36,141 nt of DNA, from contig JAGPMN010000013.1 in NCBI GenBank assembly GCA_018052825.1, positions 1 to 36,141 of the forward strand. The letters run 5' to 3'. Every line of letters starts with the position of its first letter. Position 1 is the first letter of the stretch. Source of the stretch: Methanothrix sp. Its GTDB lineage: Archaea; Halobacteriota; Methanosarcinia; Methanotrichales; Methanotrichaceae. Positions 8,604 through 17,291 of this stretch are shown here, one piece after another. The translations under genes and the position numbers were made by a program. The notes beneath the pieces are model-generated. The model did no database searches. It saw only the letters and a list, made by a program, of their open reading frames with translations, and was not told the DNA's origin.

Positions 8604-9356
8604 TCACCCGTACATTGGGAACTCTCTGGGCAGCTGGGTCTGCTGTTCATCTGCGCCTGCTGCCTTCATCTGCTGGGCCAGCTGAGCCATCTGCACCTCA
8701 ATCTGCTCTGCCTGCTCTGAGAGCTTCTCTGTGCTTACACCAAGGCCGTATATCTTGTTGAGGGTCTCGATTGTTGCCAGTGCCGCCCTTGGATCTGGCT
8801 CGGTGGAGGATGTCTCCCCTAAAAGGCATATGGCGGGCATATTCTTGATGCGGCATTCATTCATGATGCTGCCGGTGATGCCGGTGATGGTGCCTAGCTC
8901 GAATATCTCTGCCTTGTCCCGGATCTTCTCCAGCAGCTCCTTTTGGGTGGTTGCCCCGAAGACACGGTGCTGGTCACCCATGACTGTTATGCCGGCGAGG
9001 CATATCATCTCCGAAGTGCCGATGGACTGGGCCCAGGATACGATCTCGCTGCCGATCTCATAGGAGGCGAGGGGATGGACGGGTATGTCGGCGGTGAGGA
9101 TGATTATGCCCTTTCCTGGATCCTCGTATATGCGCACCGGCATGTTCACGACACCCCCAAGGAGCACGGCCAGGGGCGGGAAGTACTTGGAGCTTATGGC
9201 CCCCAGATATGTCATATTCAGCTCGTTGACTATGTACTGGCTGGCGATGTTGCCTACCAGGCCTATTCCCGGAAATCCCTCTATCAGTATGGGATTTTTG
9301 ACGGAGGGCTCCCTTTCGAGAATGACCTGGACGATTTCCTTATCCATGGGAAACAC
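8604..9356 (-). CDS. PAC2-family (proteasome assembly chaperone-like) protein
   Basis: This 250-residue protein has the PAC2 core: PILIEGFPGIGLVGNIASQY at about residues 21-40, LLGGVVNMPVRIYE, ADIPVHPLASYE and SEMICLAGITVMGD. Archaeal PAC2 proteins resemble proteasome assembly chaperones. The C-terminal tail, rich in Gln/Glu (QAEQIEVQMAQLAQQMKAA), probably forms a short coiled coil. The start is taken as the GTG at 9356, with AGGT 9 nt upstream; ATG 9347 is the alternative. First gene of a four-gene minus-strand operon, divergent from the acyl-CoA synthetase gene. Confidence 0.88.
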   Translation of the reverse strand: MFPMDKEIVQVILEREPSVKNPILIEGFPGIGLVGNIASQYIVNELNMTYLGAISSKYFPPLAVLLGGVVNMPVRIYEDPGKGIIILTADIPVHPLASYEIGSEIVSWAQSIGTSEMICLAGITVMGDQHRVFGATTQKELLEKIRDKAEIFELGTITGITGSIMNECRIKNMPAICLLGETSSTEPDPRAALATIETLNKIYGLGVSTEKLSEQAEQIEVQMAQLAQQMKAAGADEQQTQLPREFPMYG

Positions 9357-9427
9357 ATTGCATTTACCTGAGATAAGAGCATCGCCCGGACAAAAAGGCG
9401 AATGAAAAAGGTCATTCCGTCGGGCAA

Positions 9428-9438
9428 GCTTTTTAAGC
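9428..9438 (+). promoter_or_regulatory. Probable TATA box of the acyl-CoA synthetase gene
   Basis: GCTTTTTAAGC lies 50-75 bp before the two possible starts (9482 and 9506). Initiation about 26 bp downstream of its centre would be near 9459. Confidence 0.4.
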
Positions 9439-9505
9439 TATCGGCCACCTACCGGCCACCGTAGAGGAAAAGTCTTGCGAGATGCAGCTTTATTTTGGGG
9501 TCAAA

Positions 9506-11584
9506 ATGACAAAGCAATATCGATATGTCATTGATCAGGCAAAGGCGCAGGGCAGAGCTTACCTGATGGAGCATGAGAGCAAAGCCGTTTTAGAAAGCCT
9601 TGGCATCACCACCACCGGAGCCGCCCTGGCTCAGACCGCCGACCAGGCCGTAGAGATCTTCCGGTCCCTGGGCTGTCCGGTGGCCATGAAGGTACTCTCA
9701 CCTGATGTGGTCCACAAGTCCGACGCCGGTGGCGTGGTCCTGAACATAGCCGATGAGGAGGGAGTGAGGAGTGCCTTCGAAAGGATCAGCTCCTCCTTCT
9801 CCGGCAAGAATATCGCCGGCATATCTGTGCAGAGGATGGCCGATCCGGGCATCGAGGCCATCATAGGCGTCGCCAGCGACGCCACATTCGGGCCGGTGCT
9901 GATGTTCGGCCTGGGTGGCGTATTCGTGGAGGTGCTGAAGGATGTCTCCTTCCGCTCCATTCCCATCAATGCCTCCGATGCTCGCGAGATGATTGAGGAG
10001 ATCCGGGGCTATGCCCTTCTGCGCGGCTACCGGGGACGGTCTGCGGACATCCAGGCACTGGAGAAGCTTCTTCTCTCGGTCTCCGATTTTGTCATGGAGA
10101 ATGCGGACATAGCCGAGATGGACATGAACCCCGTCTTCTTATATCCCCAGGGCTACACAGTGGCCGATGCCAGGATCATCCTGGGCGAGCCGCGGGCCGG
10201 GATGCCGGCCCCGGCCGGGCAGGATCTGCACGACCTCTTTTACCCGCGGAGCATTGCCGTCATCGGGGCCTCCGTCACTCCTGGAAAGCTGGGCTGGAAT
10301 GTATTCACCAACCTGGTCAGCCATAACTTCCAGGGAAAGCTCTATCCAATAAATCCAAGGGCGGATGAGATTCACGGCTGCAAGGCCTATCCCAGCATCA
10401 GTGCCATTCCCGAGCCTGTGGATGTGGCCATCATCCTGGTCTCGGCCGGGGTCACTCCAGATGTGGTGGAGGAGTGCTGCAAGTGCGGAGTGCGCTACAT
10501 TGTGGTTGAGAGCGCCGGCTTTGCTGAGCTGGGGGAGGAGGGCAAGAAGATTGAGCTGGCCATGAAGGCCATTGCAGATAAATACGGAGCGCGGCTGCTC
10601 GGACCCAACTGCTCGGGAATCATCAACACCCACTGCAGCATGGTTCAGTCCATAGGCATTGTGGATGAGCTCTCCGTGGGCAACATCGGCCTGATCTCCC
10701 AGGCTGGCGTCTGCGCCGCAGGCATGCTCTGGGGGCTGAGGCATATCATGGACTTCGGCATCATCGCCACCATCGGCAACAAGCTGGATATCAACGAGAC
10801 TGACATTCTGGAAGCCGTAGCCAGGGACGACTACATAAACGTCATATGCATGTACCTGGAGTCGGTCAAGGGTGGGCGGCGCTTTATTGATGTGGCCAGG
10901 AAGGTGACAGCTGAAAAGCCCATCGTCGTCCTCAAGTCAGGGCGCACAGATGCCGGTAAAAAGGCTGTGGCCTCGCATACGGCGTCCCTCGCCGGAAACG
11001 ACGTGATATTCAGCGCCGCCTTCCGCCAGTCTGGAATCATCCGGGCCCGCGACTACGAGCACATGTTCAACCTTGCCAGGGCCATATCCAAGCAGCCCAT
11101 GCCGGACAGGGAGGGCGTGTTCATCATAACATATGCGGGGTCTCTCGGCGTCATAGCTGCCGACGCCATCACAGACAACGGCATGCGCCTCGCGGAGCTG
11201 GAGCCGCACCTAAAGGAGCGGCTGAGAAAGCTGCTGCCAGACTACGTCTGCGGCATGAATCCCGTGGACTACACATTCAGCCAGGATGCAGAGACCGTAA
11301 AGAGGACGATAGAGATCGGTGTGGACAGCGAGGACGTCGGAAGCTTCATAGTGGTTCTGCAGGCGGAGATCCTGGACAGCTACGTGGAGGCCTTGAAGAG
11401 CATAGACTACCGGGGCAAGCCCATCATCGCCTGCGTGGCTGGAAAGGAGTTTGCCATGCCCGATGTGATCAAGATGGAGAAGGCTGGCATCCCGGTCTTC
11501 TCCACCCCCGAGGAGGTGGCCGACGCCCTGGCAGTCATGTACAGGCACCATATGTGGGTGGAGAGGGAGAGAAACCGGCAGTAG
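9506..11584 (+). CDS. Acetyl/acyl-CoA synthetase (ADP-forming), fused beta-alpha subunits
   Basis: The 692-residue protein interconverts acyl-CoA + ADP + Pi with acid + ATP + CoA. The N-terminal ATP-grasp (beta) part spans about residues 1-220, with VVHKSDAGGV carrying the conserved His (H70 from this start). The alpha part follows: a CoA-binding Rossmann domain (PRSIAVIGASVTPGKLGWN) and ligase domains with GNKLDINETD and the SHTASLAGND motif containing the phospho-histidine. Order is beta then alpha, the reverse of the common alpha-beta fusions. ATG 9506 places H70 close to the family numbering; 9482 is an in-frame alternative. Acyl specificity cannot be assigned. Confidence 0.92.
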   Translation: MTKQYRYVIDQAKAQGRAYLMEHESKAVLESLGITTTGAALAQTADQAVEIFRSLGCPVAMKVLSPDVVHKSDAGGVVLNIADEEGVRSAFERISSSFSGKNIAGISVQRMADPGIEAIIGVASDATFGPVLMFGLGGVFVEVLKDVSFRSIPINASDAREMIEEIRGYALLRGYRGRSADIQALEKLLLSVSDFVMENADIAEMDMNPVFLYPQGYTVADARIILGEPRAGMPAPAGQDLHDLFYPRSIAVIGASVTPGKLGWNVFTNLVSHNFQGKLYPINPRADEIHGCKAYPSISAIPEPVDVAIILVSAGVTPDVVEECCKCGVRYIVVESAGFAELGEEGKKIELAMKAIADKYGARLLGPNCSGIINTHCSMVQSIGIVDELSVGNIGLISQAGVCAAGMLWGLRHIMDFGIIATIGNKLDINETDILEAVARDDYINVICMYLESVKGGRRFIDVARKVTAEKPIVVLKSGRTDAGKKAVASHTASLAGNDVIFSAAFRQSGIIRARDYEHMFNLARAISKQPMPDREGVFIITYAGSLGVIAADAITDNGMRLAELEPHLKERLRKLLPDYVCGMNPVDYTFSQDAETVKRTIEIGVDSEDVGSFIVVLQAEILDSYVEALKSIDYRGKPIIACVAGKEFAMPDVIKMEKAGIPVFSTPEEVADALAVMYRHHMWVERERNRQ

Positions 11585-11618
11585 GCGAATATAGGAGGGC
11601 CGCCACCGCTCAGTCATT

Positions 11619-12035
11619 TTAGAGCAGCCGGCCGGACTCGATCTTGGCACACCTGCCTGCCACCACCTTGTATCCATCACTGTTCAGGCCGACGATGGCC
11701 TCGGGGCTCTCAGTGCCCGGCTGCATCCAGAAGACATTGAAGCCCTTCTTTTTGGCCTCCTCCGCCAGGGCAGGCACGGCAGACGGCCTGCGGAAGACAT
11801 CGATGATATCTATCTCGTCCGGGATATCCTTAAGCGAGGCGTAGACCTTCTGCCCCAGTATGGTCTTTCCCGCATATTTGGGGTTGACCAGATAAAGCTT
11901 GAATCCCCGCTTCATCAGGGCATCGGAGACGAAGTAGCTGGGCCTGTAGGGATCCGGCGATATGCCTACCACGCAGATGGTGCGGCAGCTTCTCAGTGCC
12001 TCTCTCAGGTCGTTGTCATCTCGAAGAATTGGCAT
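11619..12035 (-). CDS. CoA-binding domain protein (YccU family)
   Basis: This 138-residue single-domain Rossmann protein has TICVVGISPDPYRPSYFVS (nucleotide loop), LYLVNPKYAGKTILGQKVY and IDIIDVFRRP, then NVFWMQPGTESPEA. This matches the stand-alone CoA_binding_2 fold, homologous to the CoA-binding domain of the synthetase next door. Its role is unknown. It is convergent with the synthetase gene, with 34 bp between stops, and lies 41 bp downstream of argH, so it could be the last gene of the arginine transcript. Confidence 0.88.
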   Translation of the reverse strand: MPILRDDNDLREALRSCRTICVVGISPDPYRPSYFVSDALMKRGFKLYLVNPKYAGKTILGQKVYASLKDIPDEIDIIDVFRRPSAVPALAEEAKKKGFNVFWMQPGTESPEAIVGLNSDGYKVVAGRCAKIESGRLL

Positions 12036-12076
12036 AGGGGTATATGCTCTTTGTTGGGATAAATAACTGGCTCTTC

Positions 12077-13519
12077 CTACTTTTCCGCCAGCAACTCCTG
12101 GAGAGCCCTGTCCACCCGCTCCCTTCTCTCGGCGAGCCTTTCCCTGGCCGCCTTGATCAGGGCCGTCCTCTCCTCGATCATCCGCCCGGTCTCGGCTGGG
12201 GCCGGCCCGCCTGTGTTAGACCGCACAGCCACATTGCTTCTGGGGTCAAGAGCCCTCGCTAAATCTGCCTGCGTGTAGCCCCTGCTGCTGGCTGAATAGC
12301 CTGCAATCTGCAGGGCGGCCTCATCAAGCTCAGCCATGCCCACGCTGCTGCCCTCTGAGGCAATGCGCCCCACAATGCTGTGCGCTGTGCGAAATGGCAT
12401 GCCGGTGATCCGGACCAGTGAGTCTGCCAGCTCAGTGGCAGTGGAAAATCCTGCTGCCGAACACGCCTGCATCCTCTCCAAATTGAACTTTGCAGAGTGG
12501 AGGCTGCCCTCCAGTATGCGCACAGTGCTCCTCGTCCAGTCCACAGCCCTCCAGAGGTGTGGCGTGACCTCCTGCAGGTCTCTGTTATAGCTCAATGGCA
12601 GGGCCTTGCATATAGAGAGAGCCGAGACGAGGCTTCCCAGCACAGAGCCTGATTTGCCCCGCGCGAGCTCCGCAGTATCGGGGTTCTTCTTCTGTGGCAT
12701 GATGGAGCTGGTGGAGGCATAAATGTTGTCCAGCTCCACGTAGCCGAACTCGGATGTCGACCATAGGATCAGCTCCTCTGCCAGGCGGCTCGCGTTGACC
12801 ATGAGAATGGACATGGCAGAGAGGCTCTCCAGTATGAAGTCCCGGGAGGAGACGGCATCCATGCTGTTTTCCACCAGGCCGTCAAAGCCCAGCAGCCTGC
12901 AGGTCCTCATCCTGTCGATCTTAAAGCCGGTGGAGGCGAAGGCAGCCGCTCCCAGGGGGCTTCTGTTTATCCGGCCGTAGGCATCCTCCAGGCGGGAGAG
13001 GTCCCGCAGGGCTGCATCGGCATGGGCCAGCAGGTGATGGGCGAGGGTGGTGGGCTGGGCGTGCTGGGTGTGGGTGAACCCTGGCATGAGGCTCTCCTTA
13101 TGCCTTTCAGCCAGCCTGACAAGGGTCTCGATAAGAGATATCTGCTCGCCCTGGAGAGCCAGCATCTCCGAGCGCAGAGCCAGGCGGATGCATGTGGCAA
13201 CCTCGTCATTCCTGGAGCGGCCGGTGTGCATCCTGCCCCCCTCCGGGCCAGCGCGGGAGAGTATGTGGGCCTCAATTGCTTCGTGAATGTCCTCCCCGCC
13301 AGCCAGGGCCTCCGGCGCTGCCGCACTTTGCAGCTCATCGATCACCGCCATGATCCTGGAGCAGACCTCTCTAGATATGTGGCCCTGCTCCCTGAGCATC
13401 ACCAGATGGGCCCTGTCCACCAGCAGGTCTGCCAGGAATATGCGCCGGTCTGCCTCCAGGCTGGAGAGGTAGCCGTCCACATCACTTTGGCCCTCTCCCA
13501 GACGCTGATCTCGAAACAC
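12077..13519 (-). CDS. argH: Argininosuccinate lyase
   Basis: The 480-residue fumarase/aspartase-superfamily enzyme releases fumarate from argininosuccinate to give arginine. Conserved blocks are HTGRSRNDEVATCIRL (about residues 98-113), GFTHTQHAQPTT (147-158) and the signature SSIMPQKKNP (271-280) with the catalytic serine loop. The start is a GTG with GAGG 5 nt upstream. It lies 7 nt after argJ, so the two are co-translated neighbours. Length is normal for the family. Confidence 0.97.
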   Translation of the reverse strand: MFRDQRLGEGQSDVDGYLSSLEADRRIFLADLLVDRAHLVMLREQGHISREVCSRIMAVIDELQSAAAPEALAGGEDIHEAIEAHILSRAGPEGGRMHTGRSRNDEVATCIRLALRSEMLALQGEQISLIETLVRLAERHKESLMPGFTHTQHAQPTTLAHHLLAHADAALRDLSRLEDAYGRINRSPLGAAAFASTGFKIDRMRTCRLLGFDGLVENSMDAVSSRDFILESLSAMSILMVNASRLAEELILWSTSEFGYVELDNIYASTSSIMPQKKNPDTAELARGKSGSVLGSLVSALSICKALPLSYNRDLQEVTPHLWRAVDWTRSTVRILEGSLHSAKFNLERMQACSAAGFSTATELADSLVRITGMPFRTAHSIVGRIASEGSSVGMAELDEAALQIAGYSASSRGYTQADLARALDPRSNVAVRSNTGGPAPAETGRMIEERTALIKAARERLAERRERVDRALQELLAEK

Positions 13520-13526
13520 AAAATCC

Positions 13527-14708
13527 TCATGTTGTGTAATTGGCGTTCACATTCACATACTCGTGTGTCAGATCGCAGCCGAAGCTGCGCGCGCTGGCCG
13601 TGCCCAGGGCGAGGTCGATGTTGATTACTATGGCATCTCCCTTCATGATCTCCCGGGCAGAGTCCAGCACCCCATCTACAATGCGGCCCCTCTCCACCAG
13701 CGGGACGCTGAGCAGCTCGCCGCTTTTGTTCCTCCCTTCCAGCCCCAATGTGATGGTGTCCGGGTCCATCTCTGCGCCGCAGTAACCCACTGCGCAGATG
13801 ATGCGCCCCCAGTTGGGATCTGCACCATATACCGCAGTCTTGACCAGACAGCTCCTGGCCACTGCCTTGGCAGCCCGCCGCGCGTCCTCCTCGCTTCGAG
13901 CGCCAGTGACCACAGTTTCGAAGTACTTGCTGGCCCCCTCTCCGTCCCTGGCCATCATGCGGGCGAGCTCCATGCAGACGTAGCGCAGGGCCTCCCCGAA
14001 GTGCTCAACTTTAGCCGGTCTGACCTTTCCCGTGGCAGTGAGAAGAACTGTGTCGTTGGTGCTGGTGTCCCCGTCCACTGTGAGCATATTGAAGCTGTCC
14101 TTCACGGCGCCGGCCAGGCACTCCTTCAGGGCAGGGGCTGGAAGGGCAGCATCTGTGTAGAGGAAGCAGAGCATTGTGGCGACATTGGGCTCGATCATCC
14201 CAGCTCCCTTGACTATGCCTGCCACGCGCAGGCCCTCATGCTCGACTGCAATCTCCTTGACACGGGTGTCAGTGGTCATTATTGCCCTCTCCGCCTCTAC
14301 GCTGGCGGAAGCATCGCTCCTCAGATTCGATTTGGCCTGCTCGAAGAGCTCGGCGATGAGGGGCAGGTCCAGGTAGCGGCCGATGACCCCAGTGGATGCC
14401 ACTGCAATCCTGCGCTCATCGGCTCCCAGATGGCCGGCCAGCAGCCTGGCCATGGCCCTCGCATCCTCCAGCCCCCGCTGCCCTGTGTAGGCATTGGCGC
14501 AGCCGCTGTTGGCTATGACCCCATCCAGCCGGCCTTCAGCCAGGTGCTGCGCCGTGACCTGCAGGGGAGCTGCCTGCACCCGGTTGGTTGTAAACATGCC
14601 TGCGGCAGCCCCTGAGGCGGCTATGACCGCCAGGCCGTACCTTCCCCGGCGCACGCCTGCTGCTCTCACGCCGGAGACGGCGCAGATGCCCCCCTCAATC
14701 CTCTTCAT
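13527..14708 (-). CDS. argJ: Glutamate N-acetyltransferase / amino-acid acetyltransferase
   Basis: The 393-residue ArgJ recycles the acetyl group from N-acetylornithine to glutamate and may also use acetyl-CoA. It is an Ntn-type enzyme that self-cleaves; the cleavage and nucleophile site is the ATML motif, T178 in EPNVATMLCF. Other family segments are VIANSGCANAYTGQRG, the GDTSTNDT motif and ADPNWGRI. It starts 14 nt inside the upstream CBS gene and is followed closely by argH. The final residues NVNANYTT match the conserved C-terminal Asn-rich end. Confidence 0.97.
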   Translation of the reverse strand: MKRIEGGICAVSGVRAAGVRRGRYGLAVIAASGAAAGMFTTNRVQAAPLQVTAQHLAEGRLDGVIANSGCANAYTGQRGLEDARAMARLLAGHLGADERRIAVASTGVIGRYLDLPLIAELFEQAKSNLRSDASASVEAERAIMTTDTRVKEIAVEHEGLRVAGIVKGAGMIEPNVATMLCFLYTDAALPAPALKECLAGAVKDSFNMLTVDGDTSTNDTVLLTATGKVRPAKVEHFGEALRYVCMELARMMARDGEGASKYFETVVTGARSEEDARRAAKAVARSCLVKTAVYGADPNWGRIICAVGYCGAEMDPDTITLGLEGRNKSGELLSVPLVERGRIVDGVLDSAREIMKGDAIVINIDLALGTASARSFGCDLTHEYVNVNANYTT

Positions 14709-15174
14709 GCGCAGCCCCTAGGCCGGATATGATGTCTCCTCTGGTCACAATTCCCACCAGACGGCCGTCCTCGACCACCGGCAGGCGGTTTATGCGGTGG
14801 CGGGTCATGATGCTTGCCGCCTCCTCCACGCTATCGTCCGGCCCTACCTCATGCAGATTGCGGCTCATGATGTCCCCCACCCTCTTCCTGGGGATCTCCT
14901 CGAGGGCGGCATGCATCCTCTCCCACTTCACCAGGTCGCGGAAGGGAATCTCAAAGACCTCGAAGGGGCTGGGAAGCCAGAGACCGCCCTGCTCCTCCTC
15001 CACAGATAATAGATGGAGGAGGTCCGATTCGGAAACCACGCCCACCAGCTTCTCCCCGTCCAGAACGGGCAGGCCGCTGATCCTGTGCTCCCTGAGAAGG
15101 CGGGCGGCTTCGCTTACCTGTGCATCTGCCTGGACTGTTACAGGCATAACGTTCATGACATCTCTGACCTTCAT
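14695..15174 (-). CDS. CBS-pair domain protein
   Basis: This 159-residue protein is made of two CBS domains. The first begins MKVRDVMNVMPVTVQADAQV with HRISGLPVLDGEKLVGVVSE; the second begins KRVGDIMSRNLHEVGPDDSV with HRINRLPVVEDGRLVGIVTR. Such pairs bind adenosyl ligands (AMP, ATP, SAM) and usually regulate a partner. It is embedded between argC and argJ and overlaps argJ by 14 nt, which suggests a regulatory link to arginine synthesis, though none is shown. The 23-residue insert between the domains (LPSPFEVFEIPFRDLVKW region) is common in archaeal members. Confidence 0.93.
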   Translation of the reverse strand: MKVRDVMNVMPVTVQADAQVSEAARLLREHRISGLPVLDGEKLVGVVSESDLLHLLSVEEEQGGLWLPSPFEVFEIPFRDLVKWERMHAALEEIPRKRVGDIMSRNLHEVGPDDSVEEAASIMTRHRINRLPVVEDGRLVGIVTRGDIISGLGAAHEED

Positions 15175-15239
15175 AATAACCAGTCCTCAAAGCCTTCTTT
15201 ATCCCTTCATTCTACTTATTTCTCTTCATCATTCCCTAT

Positions 15240-16265
15240 TCAGGGAGCGAGGCCCGGCATCCACAGGCCGGTCCTCTCATCCAGACCGGCCATGAGGTTC
15301 ATGTTCTGAATCGCCTGGCCTGAAGCGCCCTTCACCAGGTTGTCTATGGCGGATATGACCACCAGTCGGTCGCTTCCCTTCTCAGGCTCAAAGCTTATGT
15401 CGCAGAAGTTTGAGCCGCGCACTGATGACAGCTTTGGAATGCCGTCGGCCATGCGGATGAATGGGGCATTCCTGTAGAAGTCCCTGTAGATGCGGGCCAC
15501 CTCCGCACCATCCTGCAGGGTATCCTCGCATCCCTCCCTGGCAAAGACATGGGCTGTGGTGAGTATGCCCCGCACCGACGGTATGATGTGGGGGGTGAAG
15601 CTGACTTTAATGCCGGGAGAGAGCCGGACCAGCTCCTGCTTTATCTCAGGGACGTGCCTGTGCGTTGTCATCTTGTAGGGGATGACATTCTGGGACATAT
15701 TTGGGTAATGTGAGTTGTCAGTCGGCTCAATGCCGGCTCCTGAGATGCCAGACTTGGAGTCGAAGACAACCCTCTCCACCAGCCCTGCGCCGGCCAGGGG
15801 GGCTACTGCCAGGGTGGCTCCGGTGGGATAGCAGCCGGGGTTTCCCACCAGATCCGCCCCAGCCACCTCAGGATGCAGCTCGGTCAAGCCGAAGACGGCG
15901 TCACGCGGGGCACGGTGCCTGGTGCCATATGTCCTCTCAAAGACATCGACAGGCAGGCGGTAATCGGATGACAGGTCTATGACGCGAGCTCCAGCGTCGA
16001 GAAGCTCCGGCACCCAGTCCATTGCCGTGCCGTGCGGGACGGCCGTGAAGACGATGTCGCAGCGCCCGGCCACCTCTCTGCCGCTCAGCGCTTCAAAGCT
16101 GTGTGAGCATATACTCTTTAGGTGAGGATGAACTACTGTTACGGGCTTTCCTGCCAGCTTGCGGGAGGTGACGGCTGCAACATTTACATCTGGGTGACTG
16201 GCCAGCAGGCGCAGTAGCTCGCCGCCGGTGTAGCCCGAACCACCGACAATTCCTACATCTATCAT
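15240..16265 (-). CDS. argC: N-acetyl-gamma-glutamyl-phosphate reductase
   Basis: The 341-residue NADPH-dependent enzyme catalyses the third step of ornithine synthesis. The N-terminal Rossmann motif is VGIVGGSGYTGGELLRLL, and the catalytic cysteine is C145 in GNPGCYPTGA. Further family motifs are SKSGISGAG and PHIIPSVRGI. ATG 16265 is chosen over an upstream in-frame start because a GGAGG sequence lies just before it and the Rossmann motif begins at residue 4. It lies 65 bp upstream of the CBS gene and 69 bp after the ADP-ribosylglycohydrolase gene. Confidence 0.97.
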   Translation of the reverse strand: MIDVGIVGGSGYTGGELLRLLASHPDVNVAAVTSRKLAGKPVTVVHPHLKSICSHSFEALSGREVAGRCDIVFTAVPHGTAMDWVPELLDAGARVIDLSSDYRLPVDVFERTYGTRHRAPRDAVFGLTELHPEVAGADLVGNPGCYPTGATLAVAPLAGAGLVERVVFDSKSGISGAGIEPTDNSHYPNMSQNVIPYKMTTHRHVPEIKQELVRLSPGIKVSFTPHIIPSVRGILTTAHVFAREGCEDTLQDGAEVARIYRDFYRNAPFIRMADGIPKLSSVRGSNFCDISFEPEKGSDRLVVISAIDNLVKGASGQAIQNMNLMAGLDERTGLWMPGLAP

Positions 16266-16334
16266 GAGCCCTCCCCACGATCTAATCATATAAAATCGCC
16301 GCGCCATAAGGAGCGCAGATCGAGGGAGGCAGAC

Positions 16335-17291
16335 TCACAGGCCGCCAAATGAAGAGTACAGGCTGAAGAGGCCCTCTGCCGCAGCCTCTATTCTGCCTCT
16401 GTCCTCCAGGCAGTCCAGCCAGCGGCCGGCGATCCAGGATGAGCCCAGGAACGCGCCGAAGAGAGAGCCGGCGATGGAGGCGATTGAGTCTGTGTCCCCT
16501 CCGCCACCGGCGGCAGCGACCAGCCCCTCTTGTGGCTCATCCTCGAATTTGAGAAAGCAGTAGAAGGCAGCGGGTACTGTCTCCATGGCCAGCGGCGAGT
16601 TTCTTATCAGGCCGAAGGCGTCCTCTACCGGCAGGTCGAGGAGGCTGCCAGCCCAGAGGAGCCTGTCTGCAAAGTCAGAGTCAATGCGGCTGGCCTGGGA
16701 GGCGGCATACCTCAGGATCATGCCCTTGTCAAAGCCGTTTAAGGACAGGGCTACCCCCACTGCCACAGCCACAGCCGCAGCCCTGGCAGCAGGCGAGGTG
16801 TGGGTGGGAAGGCTCTGCAGGTCAGCGTAGCTCTTCACAACGTTGATGTCCTGATTATAGAGCAGGCCGATGGGCGACGCCCTCATGGCCGCGCCGCAGG
16901 TGGGAATGGCCATGCCCGACTGCTGCCACGGGCTTCCGGCCAGCATGTTTTCCACGGCAGAGCGGGTGGCAAAGCCCACGCCGCGGTTGAACCGCTCGTC
17001 CAGCGTCCAGGCCGCACCCCAGGCGGCCAGCTTCTCAGCAAAGAGGTCTGCGGAAAAGCCGTGCGCTTCGATAATGGACTCGGCCAGGATAAGCGTCTCC
17101 TCCGTGTCGTCTGTGAACTGGCCGGCGAGAAGGCCGAAGTGATAGTGCCCATCCGGGGCGGGCATCATATCCCGGACCTCCCCGAAGCGGGAGCTGATCT
17201 CCTGGGCGGTGTAGCCCTCCGTGGGCATGCCCAGAGCGTCGCCCACAGCCACACCGAGCAGGCAGCCGGCAAAGCGGTCCTGCAAGACCAT
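16335..17291 (-). CDS. ADP-ribosylglycohydrolase (DraG/ARH family)
   Basis: The 318-residue enzyme belongs to the family that removes ADP-ribose from proteins or hydrolyses related N-glycosidic bonds with two Mg2+ ions. It starts with DRFAGCLLGVAVGDALGMP. The metal ligands are visible as GQFTDDTE (about residues 58-65) and GGGGDTDSIASIAG near the C-terminus. ATG 17291 overlaps the TGA of the acylphosphatase-like gene in a TGATG junction, so the two are translationally coupled; a GTG one codon earlier is the alternative. The target is unknown. Confidence 0.92.
   Translation of the reverse strand: MVLQDRFAGCLLGVAVGDALGMPTEGYTAQEISSRFGEVRDMMPAPDGHYHFGLLAGQFTDDTEETLILAESIIEAHGFSADLFAEKLAAWGAAWTLDERFNRGVGFATRSAVENMLAGSPWQQSGMAIPTCGAAMRASPIGLLYNQDINVVKSYADLQSLPTHTSPAARAAAVAVAVGVALSLNGFDKGMILRYAASQASRIDSDFADRLLWAGSLLDLPVEDAFGLIRNSPLAMETVPAAFYCFLKFEDEPQEGLVAAAGGGGDTDSIASIAGSLFGAFLGSSWIAGRWLDCLEDRGRIEAAAEGLFSLYSSFGGL

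Noticed and set aside
13563..14615. 350-residue plus-strand frame antisense to argJ
   Set aside because: This is a long stop-free shadow caused by the GC-rich codon pattern of argJ, whose assignment is certain; the shadow is rich in His, Cys and Gly without motif content.
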